A program made the translations under genes and the position numbers. A stretch of DNA of 64,000 bases from Rhizobiales bacterium UBA3584 (GTDB lineage: Bacteria > Pseudomonadota > Alphaproteobacteria > Rhizobiales > Devosiaceae): assembly GCA_002375765.1 (NCBI GenBank), contig DFMV01000063.1, forward strand, positions 73,373 through 137,372. The letters are read 5' to 3'. The notes beneath the pieces were generated by a model. It did not search any database. It was not told the DNA's origin and saw only the letters and a list, made by a program, of their open reading frames with translations. Below, piece by piece: positions 38,148 through 46,793 of the stretch. Numbering within the stretch: the first letter of the stretch is position 1; every line of letters starts with the position of its first letter.

Positions 38148-39230
38148 TTGTTCTGGATTTTCGCGATATTGCTGGTTGTGGCGAGCCTTGGCGCTTTGGC
38201 TTGGGGGCTGCGCACGCCGCCGCACGCCACAGGAACGGGCGAGAGCCCCGACGCGGCACGCGCCTTTTTCCGCCACCAGCTAGAGGGAATTGACCGCGAT
38301 CTCGAAGCGGGCCGACTTTCGGCCGACGAAGCGACAGCAGCGCGGGCGGAACTGGCGCGCGAAGTGATGCTGCATGAAAAAGAGGGCGGGGCGCAAAAGA
38401 GCGGGCGCGGCGGCCGGATAATCATGCTTGCGAGTTTGCCGGTCGTCGCGGCAGCAAGCCTGGGACTTTACGCCTGGATCGGCCGCGCGGATTTGCCGGC
38501 CCTTCCGCTGGCCGAACGTGAACCGCCAACCCAGATATCGGCCAGCGATATCGAGGCGGCTGTGGCGACCGTGGAAGCACAGATGGAGCAGACGCCCGAC
38601 GATGTGCGCGGATGGCTGGTCCTGGCCCCCATCTATATGGAACAGGGCCGTTTTGCCGAGGCCGCCAACGCCTGGCGCCGTATTATGGCGCTTGAGCCGC
38701 CGACGGCGGACCGGGAAACCAATCTGGCCGAAGCCCTGATACTGGGCAATGACGGCGTGGCCAGCGAGGAAGCGATGACGCTTTTGCGCAGCGCGGTGGA
38801 GGCGGACCCGATTCACGTCCGTTCGCGCTTCTATCTGGCTGGTCAATTGACCCAATCGGGTCAATATGAGGAGGCTGTGGCGCTCTGGGAAGAATTGCTG
38901 GGCCTTGCCACCGGCGAGGAGGCCTGGGTCGACACGGCGCGTTCGGGCCTGGTGGCCGCGCAGGCAGGGCTTGAGAGCGGAACATTGGGTCAGAGCGAGC
39001 CCGACGCAACAATGGACGTGATGATCCGCGGCATGGTCGACGGGCTCGCCGCCCGGCTGTACGACGAAGGCGGCAGCCCGGCCGAATGGATACAGCTGGT
39101 GCGCTCGCGCATCGAGCTGGATGGCGAGGATGCGGCGCTGGCCGACCTCGAACGCGGTCTTGCCGCACTTTCAGGGCAGGACAGGCTGGCGCTCGAGGAT
39201 TTCGGGCGCGAAGCGGGATTGATGGAGTAA
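38148..39230 (+). CDS. ccmI: Cytochrome c maturation protein CcmI (CycH)
   Basis: A 360-residue protein with two N-terminal membrane segments (residues 1-20 and about 88-108) flanking a short loop (ARAFFRHQLEGIDRDLEAGRLS), then a periplasmic TPR-containing domain (GWLVLAPIYMEQGRFAEAANAWRRI; SRFYLAGQLTQSGQYEEAVALW). CcmI holds apocytochrome c for the CcmF/CcmH heme lyase. The start is a TTG giving MFWIFAILL, the usual family opening. It leads the operon ccmI-ccmE-ccmF-ccmH; ccmE starts four bases after the stop. Confidence 0.92.
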   Translation: MFWIFAILLVVASLGALAWGLRTPPHATGTGESPDAARAFFRHQLEGIDRDLEAGRLSADEATAARAELAREVMLHEKEGGAQKSGRGGRIIMLASLPVVAAASLGLYAWIGRADLPALPLAEREPPTQISASDIEAAVATVEAQMEQTPDDVRGWLVLAPIYMEQGRFAEAANAWRRIMALEPPTADRETNLAEALILGNDGVASEEAMTLLRSAVEADPIHVRSRFYLAGQLTQSGQYEEAVALWEELLGLATGEEAWVDTARSGLVAAQAGLESGTLGQSEPDATMDVMIRGMVDGLAARLYDEGGSPAEWIQLVRSRIELDGEDAALADLERGLAALSGQDRLALEDFGREAGLME

Positions 39231-39234
39231 GCCA

Positions 39235-39678
39235 ATGGCGTGGACACGCAAACAGAAACGCCTCGGCGTCATTGCCGGCCTCGGTGTCATTCTTGCGCTG
39301 GCGGCGGGGCTGATCCTGACCGCGCTGCGCGACCAGATCGTGTTTTTCTATTCCCCCACCGAGATTGCCGAGGCGGGCATAGCGCCGGGAACGCCGATCC
39401 GGCTGGGAGGGCTTGTGCTCGAGGGCAGCTGGCAACAGGATGGTGAGAACAACGTGTTTGTCGTCCATGACGGCGCCGGCGAGATGACCGCGCACTATAC
39501 CGGCATTCTGCCCGACCTGTTCCGGGAAGGGCAGGGTGTTGTGGCCGAGGGCAGCGTGCAGGCCGACGGCACCTTCCTGGCCACCAATGTGCTCGCCAAG
39601 CATGACGAAACCTACATGCCCCGTGAAGTGGCCGACTCGCTACGCGAGCAAGGCGTCTGGCAGGGCGAGGAAGGATAG
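39235..39678 (+). CDS. ccmE: Cytochrome c-type heme chaperone CcmE (CycJ)
   Basis: A 147-residue protein with one N-terminal membrane anchor (residues 10-30) and an OB-fold periplasmic domain. The heme-attaching histidine lies in LAKHDETYMP (about residue 123), the conserved HxxxY motif. CcmE receives heme from CcmC and passes it to CcmF. ccmABC are not in this window. It sits between ccmI and ccmF with gaps of only four and six bases. Confidence 0.95.
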   Translation: MAWTRKQKRLGVIAGLGVILALAAGLILTALRDQIVFFYSPTEIAEAGIAPGTPIRLGGLVLEGSWQQDGENNVFVVHDGAGEMTAHYTGILPDLFREGQGVVAEGSVQADGTFLATNVLAKHDETYMPREVADSLREQGVWQGEEG

Positions 39679-39684
39679 CGCAGC

Positions 39685-41661
39685 GTGACCATCGAACTGG
39701 GACATTTCGCCTTCGTTCTGGCCTTCGTTCTGGCCATCGTCCAGGCCGGGGCCGGCTTTGCGTTCTGGCGCGGCAGCGCGTTGGCGCAACGGTTCGTTTC
39801 GCAGGCGGCGATATTGCAGTTCGCGCTTGTCGGGTTGGCCTTCGCAGCGCTGGTTTCAGCGTTCGCCGTTGATGATTTTTCGGTGCGGCTGGTGGTTGAG
39901 CACTCCCATTCGCTCCAACCCATGCTCTACAAGATCACCAGCACCTGGGGGAACCACGAAGGTTCCATGCTGCTGTTTGTTTTCATCCTGACCCTGTTCG
40001 GGGCGGCGGTGGCGGCGTTCGGGCGCAATCTGCCCGATGACCTGAAAACGCTGGTGCTCTCCAATCAGGGACTCATGGTCGCCGCGTTTTCCGGCTTTGT
40101 GCTGTTTACCTCGAACCCGTTCTGGCGACTGGATCCGGCGCCGTTCAATGGCACCGAACTCAATCCCGTGCTCCAGGATATCGGCCTGGCCATCCACCCC
40201 CCGCTGCTCTATCTGGGCTATGTCGGGTTCTCGATCTGCTTTTCCTTTGCGGTGGCCGCCCTGGTTTCCGGGCGGATCGATGCGGCCTGGGCCCGCTGGG
40301 TGCGGCCATGGACGCTGGCCAGCTGGTCGTTTCTGACGCTCGGGATCGCCATGGGCTCGTACTGGGCCTATTACGAGCTTGGTTGGGGCGGCTGGTGGTT
40401 CTGGGATCCGGTGGAAAACGCCAGTTTCATGCCCTGGCTGGCCGGAACGGCGCTGCTCCATTCAGCCATCGTCATGGAAAAGCGCAACGCGCTGAAGATC
40501 TGGACGATCTTTCTGGCCATTATCACGTTTTCACTGAGCCTGCTCGGCACGTTCCTCGTGCGCTCGGGCATCCTGACCTCGGTACATTCGTTCGCTTCGG
40601 ACCCAACGCGCGGCATTATCATCCTGGCCATGCTGGCGGCCTTTATCGGCGGCGCGTTCGCGCTGTTTGCGCTGCGCGCTTCCACATTGCGCCATGGTGG
40701 CCTGTTTGCGCCGATCAGCCGCGAAGGCGCTTTGATCCTCAACAATCTGTTTCTTTCGGCGGCTACGGCGGGCGTTCTGATCGGGACGCTTTATCCGCTG
40801 GTCCTCGAAGCCCTGACCGGCGCGCGAATTACCGTTGGCGCCCCGTTCTTCGATCTGACGTTCGGGGCGCTGATGGTGCCGTTGTTGTTGCTGATCCCGT
40901 TCGGCCCGTTCCTCGCCTGGAAGAGGGGCGATCTGGTTGCCGTGGGCCAAAGGCTTTTTGCGGCGATGATCGCGACACTGGTCCTTACGCTTCTGGTCTT
41001 CGGCTTTATGGGCTTTCCGATTTCTCTCGCTCCCATCGGGCTGGGCATCGGCATCTGGGTCATGGTCGGCGCCATTGCCGAACTGGCCGAGCGAGCCGCC
41101 ATCGGCAAGACGAAATGGGCACAGAGCTGGCAGCGGCTCAAGGGGCTGCCCAAGACCGCATGGTCGACGGCTATCGCCCATTTCGGCGTGGGGGTTTCGG
41201 TGATCGGCATTGTCTGCGCCACGGCGTTCCAGACTGAGATCGTCACTTCGATGCAGGCCGGGGAAGCCGTCGATATCGCAGGGTATTCAATCTCCTATCA
41301 GGGTGAAACTCACATCGAAGGCCCGAACTTTTCCGCCGACCGGGGCGCTTTCCTGATCGACGCGCCCTGGGGCCGTGACAGGCAATTGACCTCCGAGCGC
41401 CGCGTTTACGCGGTGAGCGGCACGCCGACCACCGAGGCAGGGATCGCCACCTACGGTTTCAGCCAGATGTATGTGCAGTTCGGCGAGCGCTTCGGCGAGG
41501 ATGGTCGGGTCGTGCGCCTGTGGCACAAGCCGTTCGTGCTGTTGATCTGGCTGGGCACCGCTCTGATGGCGGGGGCTGGCTTTCTGTCCCTGAGCGATCG
41601 GCGCATGCGGATCGGCGCGCCCGCCAAGTCCAAAGCCAAGCAAGCGGAGGCGGGGCAGTGA
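39685..41661 (+). CDS. ccmF: Heme lyase subunit CcmF (CycK)
   Basis: A 658-residue membrane protein with about 15 hydrophobic segments. The Trp-rich WWD domain [19 protein letters not shown] (about residues 233-251) that handles heme is intact, as are flanking histidines ([27 protein letters not shown]). CcmF joins heme to the CxxCH motif of apocytochrome together with CcmH and CcmI. The GTG at 39685 is taken as start. The stop overlaps the start of ccmH as GTGA. Confidence 0.95.
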   Translation: MTIELGHFAFVLAFVLAIVQAGAGFAFWRGSALAQRFVSQAAILQFALVGLAFAALVSAFAVDDFSVRLVVEHSHSLQPMLYKITSTWGNHEGSMLLFVFILTLFGAAVAAFGRNLPDDLKTLVLSNQGLMVAAFSGFVLFTSNPFWRLDPAPFNGTELNPVLQDIGLAIHPPLLYLGYVGFSICFSFAVAALVSGRIDAAWARWVRPWTLASWSFLTLGIAMGSYWAYYELGWGGWWFWDPVENASFMPWLAGTALLHSAIVMEKRNALKIWTIFLAIITFSLSLLGTFLVRSGILTSVHSFASDPTRGIIILAMLAAFIGGAFALFALRASTLRHGGLFAPISREGALILNNLFLSAATAGVLIGTLYPLVLEALTGARITVGAPFFDLTFGALMVPLLLLIPFGPFLAWKRGDLVAVGQRLFAAMIATLVLTLLVFGFMGFPISLAPIGLGIGIWVMVGAIAELAERAAIGKTKWAQSWQRLKGLPKTAWSTAIAHFGVGVSVIGIVCATAFQTEIVTSMQAGEAVDIAGYSISYQGETHIEGPNFSADRGAFLIDAPWGRDRQLTSERRVYAVSGTPTTEAGIATYGFSQMYVQFGERFGEDGRVVRLWHKPFVLLIWLGTALMAGAGFLSLSDRRMRIGAPAKSKAKQAEAGQ

Positions 41662-42122
41662 AGCGCCTGATCTTGGCTCTTTCGGTATTGCTGGCATTGA
41701 TGCTGCCCATGACGGCAAGCGCAGTGCAACCCGACGAAGTGCTCGACAATCCCGTTCTCGAACAGCGGGCGCGGTCGATATCGGGCAATCTGCGCTGCCT
41801 TGTGTGCCAGAACCAGTCCATCGACGATTCCGACGCCGAACTGGCGCGCGACCTGCGGTTGTTGGTGCGCGAGAGGCTGGTGGCGGGTGATACCGATACC
41901 GAGGTCTATGATTTCGTCGTCGCGCGCTACGGGGAATTCGTACTGCTCAATCCGGTCTTTGGGGGGCACACGGTCTTTCTCTGGGTGGCCACACCCATTC
42001 TGCTGGGCAGTGGACTGATCGTTCTGGCCATCTGGGCCGTTCGCCGCCGCAAGACCGTAACAGGCAAGCCCGGTCTATCCTCCGAGGAAGAAAAGGCGCT
42101 CGAAAGACTGCGCAAGAGTTAG
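41658..42122 (+). CDS. ccmH: Cytochrome c maturation protein CcmH (CycL)
   Basis: A 154-residue thiol-redox protein with a signal peptide (ending ASA), the [14 protein letters not shown] active site (CxxC) and a C-terminal membrane segment ([17 protein letters not shown]). CcmH keeps the apocytochrome cysteines reduced for heme attachment. It begins with GTG overlapping the ccmF stop. This is the short Hyphomicrobiales form without TPR domain, consistent with a separate ccmI. Confidence 0.95.
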   Translation: MKRLILALSVLLALMLPMTASAVQPDEVLDNPVLEQRARSISGNLRCLVCQNQSIDDSDAELARDLRLLVRERLVAGDTDTEVYDFVVARYGEFVLLNPVFGGHTVFLWVATPILLGSGLIVLAIWAVRRRKTVTGKPGLSSEEEKALERLRKS

Positions 42123-42220
42123 GGGTAGGACCTGGATTTACCGCACTGCGGAAACCCAAACCTTACGCGCGCTTGTGCTTGGTGACGGCCTCTGCCATCA
42201 AAAGGCAGGGAGCCTGCCAT

Positions 42221-42979
42221 ATGAATTTCGACATTGCTCAAGTCTTGCCGGACGGCCTTTCCTTGTGGGTCGCGCTGACGCTGGTTGCCGTCAGTTTCGT
42301 CGCGTCGATGATAACCGCCTTGTTCTCACTGGGCGGCGGTATTGCAATGCTGGCGACGCTCGGGTTGTTTTTTCCGCCAGCCGTAGTCGTTCCCGTCCAT
42401 GGTCTGGTTCAGCTTGGCTCCAATGGCGGCCGCGCCGTCGTCCAGCGCGCCCATATCCAGTGGCGTCTGATGGTCTGGTTCGGCGCGGGAAGCGTGCTGG
42501 GCATCGTTCTGGGTGGGAGTCTTGCGGTGTCGATCCCCGAAGCGCTGTTCCAGGCGGTGATCGGGCTGTTCATCCTCTATTGCGTGTGGGTGCCCCAACC
42601 GCGCGTGACGGGACGCGGACCTGTTGCCGACTTTGCAGCGGGCACGATCATTGGCGGGATCGGCATGTTCGTCGGCGCCGTGGGGCCGCTGGTCGCCAAT
42701 TTCCTGCGCAAGCTCGATGACCGCCGACAATTGATCGCGACCCAGGCGAGCCTGATGACGCTCAACAACACTGCCAAGGCGATCACCTTTACTCTTTTCG
42801 GCTTTGCGTTCGCGCAATACCTCCCCTTGGTCCTTGCCATGATCCTGACCGGTTTTCTGGGGACGATCATCGGCAGTCGCATCCTGGACAAGGTATCCGA
42901 GGTTACTTTCCGCAGGGGGTTCAAGTTGATTTTGACGCTGATGGCGCTCGAAATGCTCAGGCAGGCGATATGGGGCTAG
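42221..42979 (+). CDS. TauE/SafE-family membrane permease
   Basis: A 252-residue protein with about seven or eight membrane segments and the TauE/SafE architecture of two repeated halves: VASMITALFSLGGGIAML in the first, FAAGTIIGGIGMFVGAVGPLVA in the second. Members export sulfite, sulfoacetate or other organosulfur anions; specificity cannot be read here. It follows ccmH by about 100 bases and could be transcribed separately. The ATG at 42221 follows AGGCAGGGAG. Confidence 0.85.
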   Translation: MNFDIAQVLPDGLSLWVALTLVAVSFVASMITALFSLGGGIAMLATLGLFFPPAVVVPVHGLVQLGSNGGRAVVQRAHIQWRLMVWFGAGSVLGIVLGGSLAVSIPEALFQAVIGLFILYCVWVPQPRVTGRGPVADFAAGTIIGGIGMFVGAVGPLVANFLRKLDDRRQLIATQASLMTLNNTAKAITFTLFGFAFAQYLPLVLAMILTGFLGTIIGSRILDKVSEVTFRRGFKLILTLMALEMLRQAIWG

Positions 42980-43128
42980 TGCGCTTGATCGGAACGGCTT
43001 TCAGTCACGATTTGGCCCACTCCATTACCAAGATTTAATCTGCATGCAACTGTGCGGAAACCTCGCGCGTATTACATAGACGCCAACAGCAGAAATGAAC
43101 TGCGTGTAACAGAGAGGATTTTTCCAAT

Positions 43129-44649
43129 ATGTCCAACATGCTTTCTACGCCGAAGCGCAAGTGGGTCGCCGCGTCTGCAATGGCAATGATTGTCGCGGCA
43201 GGTACGCTTGGCGCCGGCTTCGTCAACACCCAGCCCGCAATTGCCCAGCAGGTGGGAACCAATGTCGGCTCGCCCCCCATGACCGGCTTTGCCGATCTGG
43301 TAGAGTCGGTTTCGCCGGCAGTCGTGTCTGTGCAGGTCAGCTCCGAGGTTCCTGTCCAGCAGGTCCAGCGTGGCCCCAACTTCCAGTTCGAATTCCCCGA
43401 CCTGCCTGAAGATCATCCGCTGCGCCGCTTCTTCGAGCAGTTCGAAGAACCCTTCAATGCTCCGAACCCTGAGCGCCCCAACCGCCCGCGCGAATTCATG
43501 CAGGCCGTGGGATCTGGCTTCATCATCTCGGCGGACGGCTACATCGTGACCAACAATCACGTCGTACAGGACGCCACCGAAGTGACCGTGCTGCTTGAGG
43601 ACGACAGCGAGTTGGCTGTCGACATCATCGGCACCGATCCGCGCACCGATCTGGCGCTGCTCAAGGTTCGCGAAGAGCGCAATGATCTGCCCTTCGTCGA
43701 ATTTGCCACCGATGAGGCCCGTGTCGGGGACTGGGTGGTCGCCGTTGGTAACCCGTTCGGTCTTGGCGGCACGGTAACGGCTGGTATCGTTTCGGCCCGT
43801 GGCCGTGACATCAACGCCTCCTATTACGACGATTTCCTTCAGATCGATGCTGCGGTGAACCGCGGCAATTCGGGCGGCCCCTCGTTCAATACCGAAGGTC
43901 GGGTGGTTGGCGTCAACACCGCCATCTTCTCGCCCTCGGGCGGCAATGTCGGTATTGCGTTCGCCATTCCGGCCTCGCTTGCACAGAGCGTGATTTCCCA
44001 GCTCCAGGAGACGGGCTTTGTGACCCGCGGCTTCCTGGGTGTGTCGCTTCAGGACCTCAATGACGATCTGGCGGATGCGCTCGGCCTCGCCAACTCCAAC
44101 GGTGCGCTGGTTACCCAGCCCATCGAAGGCGCACCGGCTGCTGCTGCCGGTGTCGAATCCGGCGACGTCATCGTCTCGGTCAACGGCGAGGGTGTAAACA
44201 CGGCACGCGAGCTTTCGCGGTTGATTTCCCAGCAGTCGCCGGGCTCCGACGTCAAGCTCGGTATCATTCGCGATGGCGAGGAACTCGACATCACAGTGAC
44301 CCTCGATCGTCTCGAGGAAGACGAAGAAGCCGCTCCGACGCCCCAGGCTCCGGCGGAAGAAGCCGAACCCGAAACAACAAGCTCGTCGATCGGAGTGACG
44401 GTGATCCCCAATGAAGACGGAGACGGGTTGGTGGTCGATTCCATCGAAGCCGACAGTGTGGCGGCCTCTCGCGGTCTGATGCCCGGTGACGTGATCGAGC
44501 AGGCCAATGGCGGTGCGGTGTCCTCGCCTGAGGACTTCGAAGCTGCCATCGACGCTGCCCGGAGCGAGGGCAAGTCCGCGGTCTCCCTGCGAGTGTCTCG
44601 CGACGGCGTGGTTCGCTTCGTGGGCGTCCCGCTTGAGATCGAAGAGTAA
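43129..44649 (+). CDS. degP: Periplasmic serine protease DegP/HtrA
   Basis: A 506-residue protease/chaperone. Signal peptide (ending AIA), then a trypsin-like domain with the triad His144 (TNNHVV), Asp174 (DPRTDLALLKV) and Ser248 (NRGNSGGPSF). Two PDZ domains follow (about 275-375 and 410-500), joined by an acidic Pro/Glu-rich linker (EEAAPTPQAPAEEAEPE). It degrades misfolded periplasmic proteins. A terminator closes the gene, and a two-component pair follows, the order common in Hyphomicrobiales, hinting at envelope-stress control. Confidence 0.95.
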   Translation: MSNMLSTPKRKWVAASAMAMIVAAGTLGAGFVNTQPAIAQQVGTNVGSPPMTGFADLVESVSPAVVSVQVSSEVPVQQVQRGPNFQFEFPDLPEDHPLRRFFEQFEEPFNAPNPERPNRPREFMQAVGSGFIISADGYIVTNNHVVQDATEVTVLLEDDSELAVDIIGTDPRTDLALLKVREERNDLPFVEFATDEARVGDWVVAVGNPFGLGGTVTAGIVSARGRDINASYYDDFLQIDAAVNRGNSGGPSFNTEGRVVGVNTAIFSPSGGNVGIAFAIPASLAQSVISQLQETGFVTRGFLGVSLQDLNDDLADALGLANSNGALVTQPIEGAPAAAAGVESGDVIVSVNGEGVNTARELSRLISQQSPGSDVKLGIIRDGEELDITVTLDRLEEDEEAAPTPQAPAEEAEPETTSSSIGVTVIPNEDGDGLVVDSIEADSVAASRGLMPGDVIEQANGGAVSSPEDFEAAIDAARSEGKSAVSLRVSRDGVVRFVGVPLEIEE

Positions 44650-44657
44650 GAACCGAT

Positions 44658-44689
44658 GGGATCGGCCCTCTGTGGGCCGGTCCCTTTTT
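44658..44689 (+). terminator. Rho-independent terminator after degP
   Basis: GGGATCGGCCC-TCTGT-GGGCCGGTCCC (one G-T pair) is followed by TTTTT. It lies 9 bases after the degP stop and only 13 bases before the response regulator start, so some read-through presumably feeds the two-component genes. Confidence 0.88.
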
Positions 44690-44701
44690 CGGGGGCGTTC
44701 A

Positions 44702-45373
44702 GTGAAGATATTGCTTATCGAAGATGACCGCGAAGCGGCGTCCTACCTTATTCAGGCCCTCGATGAATGCGGCCACGTCACCCACCATGCCAGCGACGGC
44801 GAGACCGGTTTCGCCATGGCGTCGGGCATGGAATATGATGTCTTGATCATCGACCGCATGCTGCCCCGCCGCGACGGCCTTTCGATCATAGAATCCCTTC
44901 GGGCCGAGGACGACAACACACCGGTCCTTATCCTGTCGGCGCTTGGAGAGGTCGACGATCGCGTCACCGGCTTGCGCGCCGGTGGTGACGATTATCTCGT
45001 CAAACCCTACGCTTTTTCCGAACTTCTCGCCCGCATCGAGGTCATGGCGCGCCGGTCTGCTCCGAGCGAGGCAGCCACTTCATATCAGGTGGGAGATCTG
45101 ACGCTGGATCGTTTGTCGCGCAAGGTCGAGCGGGCAAACGAAACCATTCTCCTCCAGCCGCGCGAATTCCGCCTGCTCGAATATCTCATGAAGAACGCCG
45201 GCCGGGTCGTGACCCGGACCATGCTGCTCGAAAATGTCTGGGACTACCACTTCGATCCCCAGACCAATGTGATCGACGTGCATATGTCGCGGCTGCGCGG
45301 CAAGGTGGATAAGGGTCATCAACGCCAGCTGCTGCAGACCGTGCGCGGCGCCGGATACATGATCCGTGACTGA
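44702..45373 (+). CDS. OmpR-family response regulator
   Basis: A 223-residue regulator starting with GTG (MKILLIEDDREAA). Receiver: acidic pair EDD, phospho-Asp in LIIDRMLPRRDG (about residue 52), LILSALGE and VKPYAFSELLARIE. The winged-helix domain (about 128-222) contains LQPREFRLLEYLMKNAGRVVTR and VIDVHMSRLRGK. Related to the CusR/TctD-like regulators that lie between degP and glnE in this order. It overlaps the kinase gene by eight bases (45366-45373). Confidence 0.92.
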   Translation: MKILLIEDDREAASYLIQALDECGHVTHHASDGETGFAMASGMEYDVLIIDRMLPRRDGLSIIESLRAEDDNTPVLILSALGEVDDRVTGLRAGGDDYLVKPYAFSELLARIEVMARRSAPSEAATSYQVGDLTLDRLSRKVERANETILLQPREFRLLEYLMKNAGRVVTRTMLLENVWDYHFDPQTNVIDVHMSRLRGKVDKGHQRQLLQTVRGAGYMIRD

Positions 45374-46781
45374 CACGGCCCCCCGGACTTTTCGATTGCG
45401 CTCGCTGTGGCGGACCACCACGGTCCGGCTCACGGCGATGTTCATCGCGATCTTTGTGGGCTTTGCCATCGTGCTTTTGGGGCTGATTGCCTATCAGAGC
45501 GCCATCCAGATCCAGCGCGAGCAACTGCGCGATGTCGAGCGTGAGATCGTCCAGATACGTCTTCTGGCCAACCAGTCGGGCGTGCGCGCCGTGGCCTTTG
45601 CCGTCCAGAGGCTGGCCGACAGGCCAGGGCCGGGCATCTATTATCTTGGCGATCCTACCGGCGTCATGATCGCCGGCAATGTCACGGACTTTCCAGCGGT
45701 CGTCCTTGCCGAGCCTGGGCGTTACGAGCTCAATTACGAGCGTGGCCGGGAAATCTATGGCGGGCCCGAAGACGAGGTGCAGACGAGCGGTACGGCCATC
45801 GTGGAATCGCTCGAACTGCCCAACGGCCTGCGGCTGATCATCGGTCGGGATGTGGGAGAGCGGCGCGGGTTCAATGCCATTATCCTGCGGACGTTTTTCG
45901 GGGGCGTCATCGGAATCATTTTGCTTTCGGTTCTCGCCGGCGGACTGACGGCCCGCTATGTGCTGCGCCGCATTGACGCCATTACCGGGACGTCCAACAA
46001 GATCATGTCGGGCAATCTGTCCGAGCGCGTTCCGGTAACCGGCCGCAATGACGAGTTCGATGCCGTGGCCACGAGCCTTAACGCAATGCTCGAGCGCATC
46101 GAGCGGCTTATGGTGGGCCTCAAGGAAGTGACCGACAACGTTGCCCACGACCTCAAGACCCCGCTGACCCGCCTGCGCAACAAGGCCGAGGCGGCGCTGC
46201 GCAATCCCGATCCGGAGGCGCGGCGGGTGGCGCTCGAAACCACCATCGCCGAATCCGATCAGCTTATCCGCACCTTCAACGCGCTGCTGCTTATTGCGCG
46301 GGCTGAAGCGGGCACCTCGACCGGAGCCTTCTCCGACATAGATCTCAGTGAAGTGGTCGCCGATGTGGCTGAGCTCTATACGCCGGTGGCCGAAGACGCC
46401 GGCATGACGCTGGAAACCTCCATCGCCTCGGGAATCAGACTCGATGCGAACCGCGAACTTATCGGTCAAGCCCTTGTGAACCTTGTCGAAAACGCCATAA
46501 AGTACGGTCAGAGTTCCGAAGGCGGCAGGATAGCCATTTCTGCACGACGGGAAGCGGGGAGGATCGTCATTGAAGTCGCTGACAAGGGCCCCGGCATTCC
46601 CGAGGCGGACCGCACACGGGTCTTCGAGCGTTTCGCGCGACTGGAAGCCAGTCGCACCGAGCCGGGAGCGGGGCTGGGCCTGGCGTTGGTTTCGGCCGTC
46701 GTTCGTCTGCACAGGGGCGACATTCGGTTCGAGGACAACGGTCCTGGCGCAAGAGCCGTCATTACCTTCCCCGCGCCGTAA
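45366..46781 (+). CDS. Sensor histidine kinase
   Basis: A 471-residue kinase. Membrane segments at about 22-44 and 172-195 flank a sensor domain of about 125 residues. HAMP (RRIDAITGTSNKIMSGNLSE) follows, then the H-box DNVAHDLKTPLTRLRNK, N-box ALVNLVENAIKYG, DKGPGIPE and GAGLGLALV. The GTG start overlaps the response regulator, so the two are coupled. It is followed by glnE after 12 bases, a conserved neighbourhood whose functional reason is unclear. Confidence 0.92.
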   Translation: MTDTAPRTFRLRSLWRTTTVRLTAMFIAIFVGFAIVLLGLIAYQSAIQIQREQLRDVEREIVQIRLLANQSGVRAVAFAVQRLADRPGPGIYYLGDPTGVMIAGNVTDFPAVVLAEPGRYELNYERGREIYGGPEDEVQTSGTAIVESLELPNGLRLIIGRDVGERRGFNAIILRTFFGGVIGIILLSVLAGGLTARYVLRRIDAITGTSNKIMSGNLSERVPVTGRNDEFDAVATSLNAMLERIERLMVGLKEVTDNVAHDLKTPLTRLRNKAEAALRNPDPEARRVALETTIAESDQLIRTFNALLLIARAEAGTSTGAFSDIDLSEVVADVAELYTPVAEDAGMTLETSIASGIRLDANRELIGQALVNLVENAIKYGQSSEGGRIAISARREAGRIVIEVADKGPGIPEADRTRVFERFARLEASRTEPGAGLGLALVSAVVRLHRGDIRFEDNGPGARAVITFPAP

Positions 46782-46793
46782 GGCGATTTTGTC

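Noticed and set aside
42980..43128. A heat-shock (RpoH) type promoter before degP, from CTTG at 42983 and a CACGATTT stretch
   Set aside because: Only part of the -10 consensus is met, and similar partial matches are expected by chance; no call is made.
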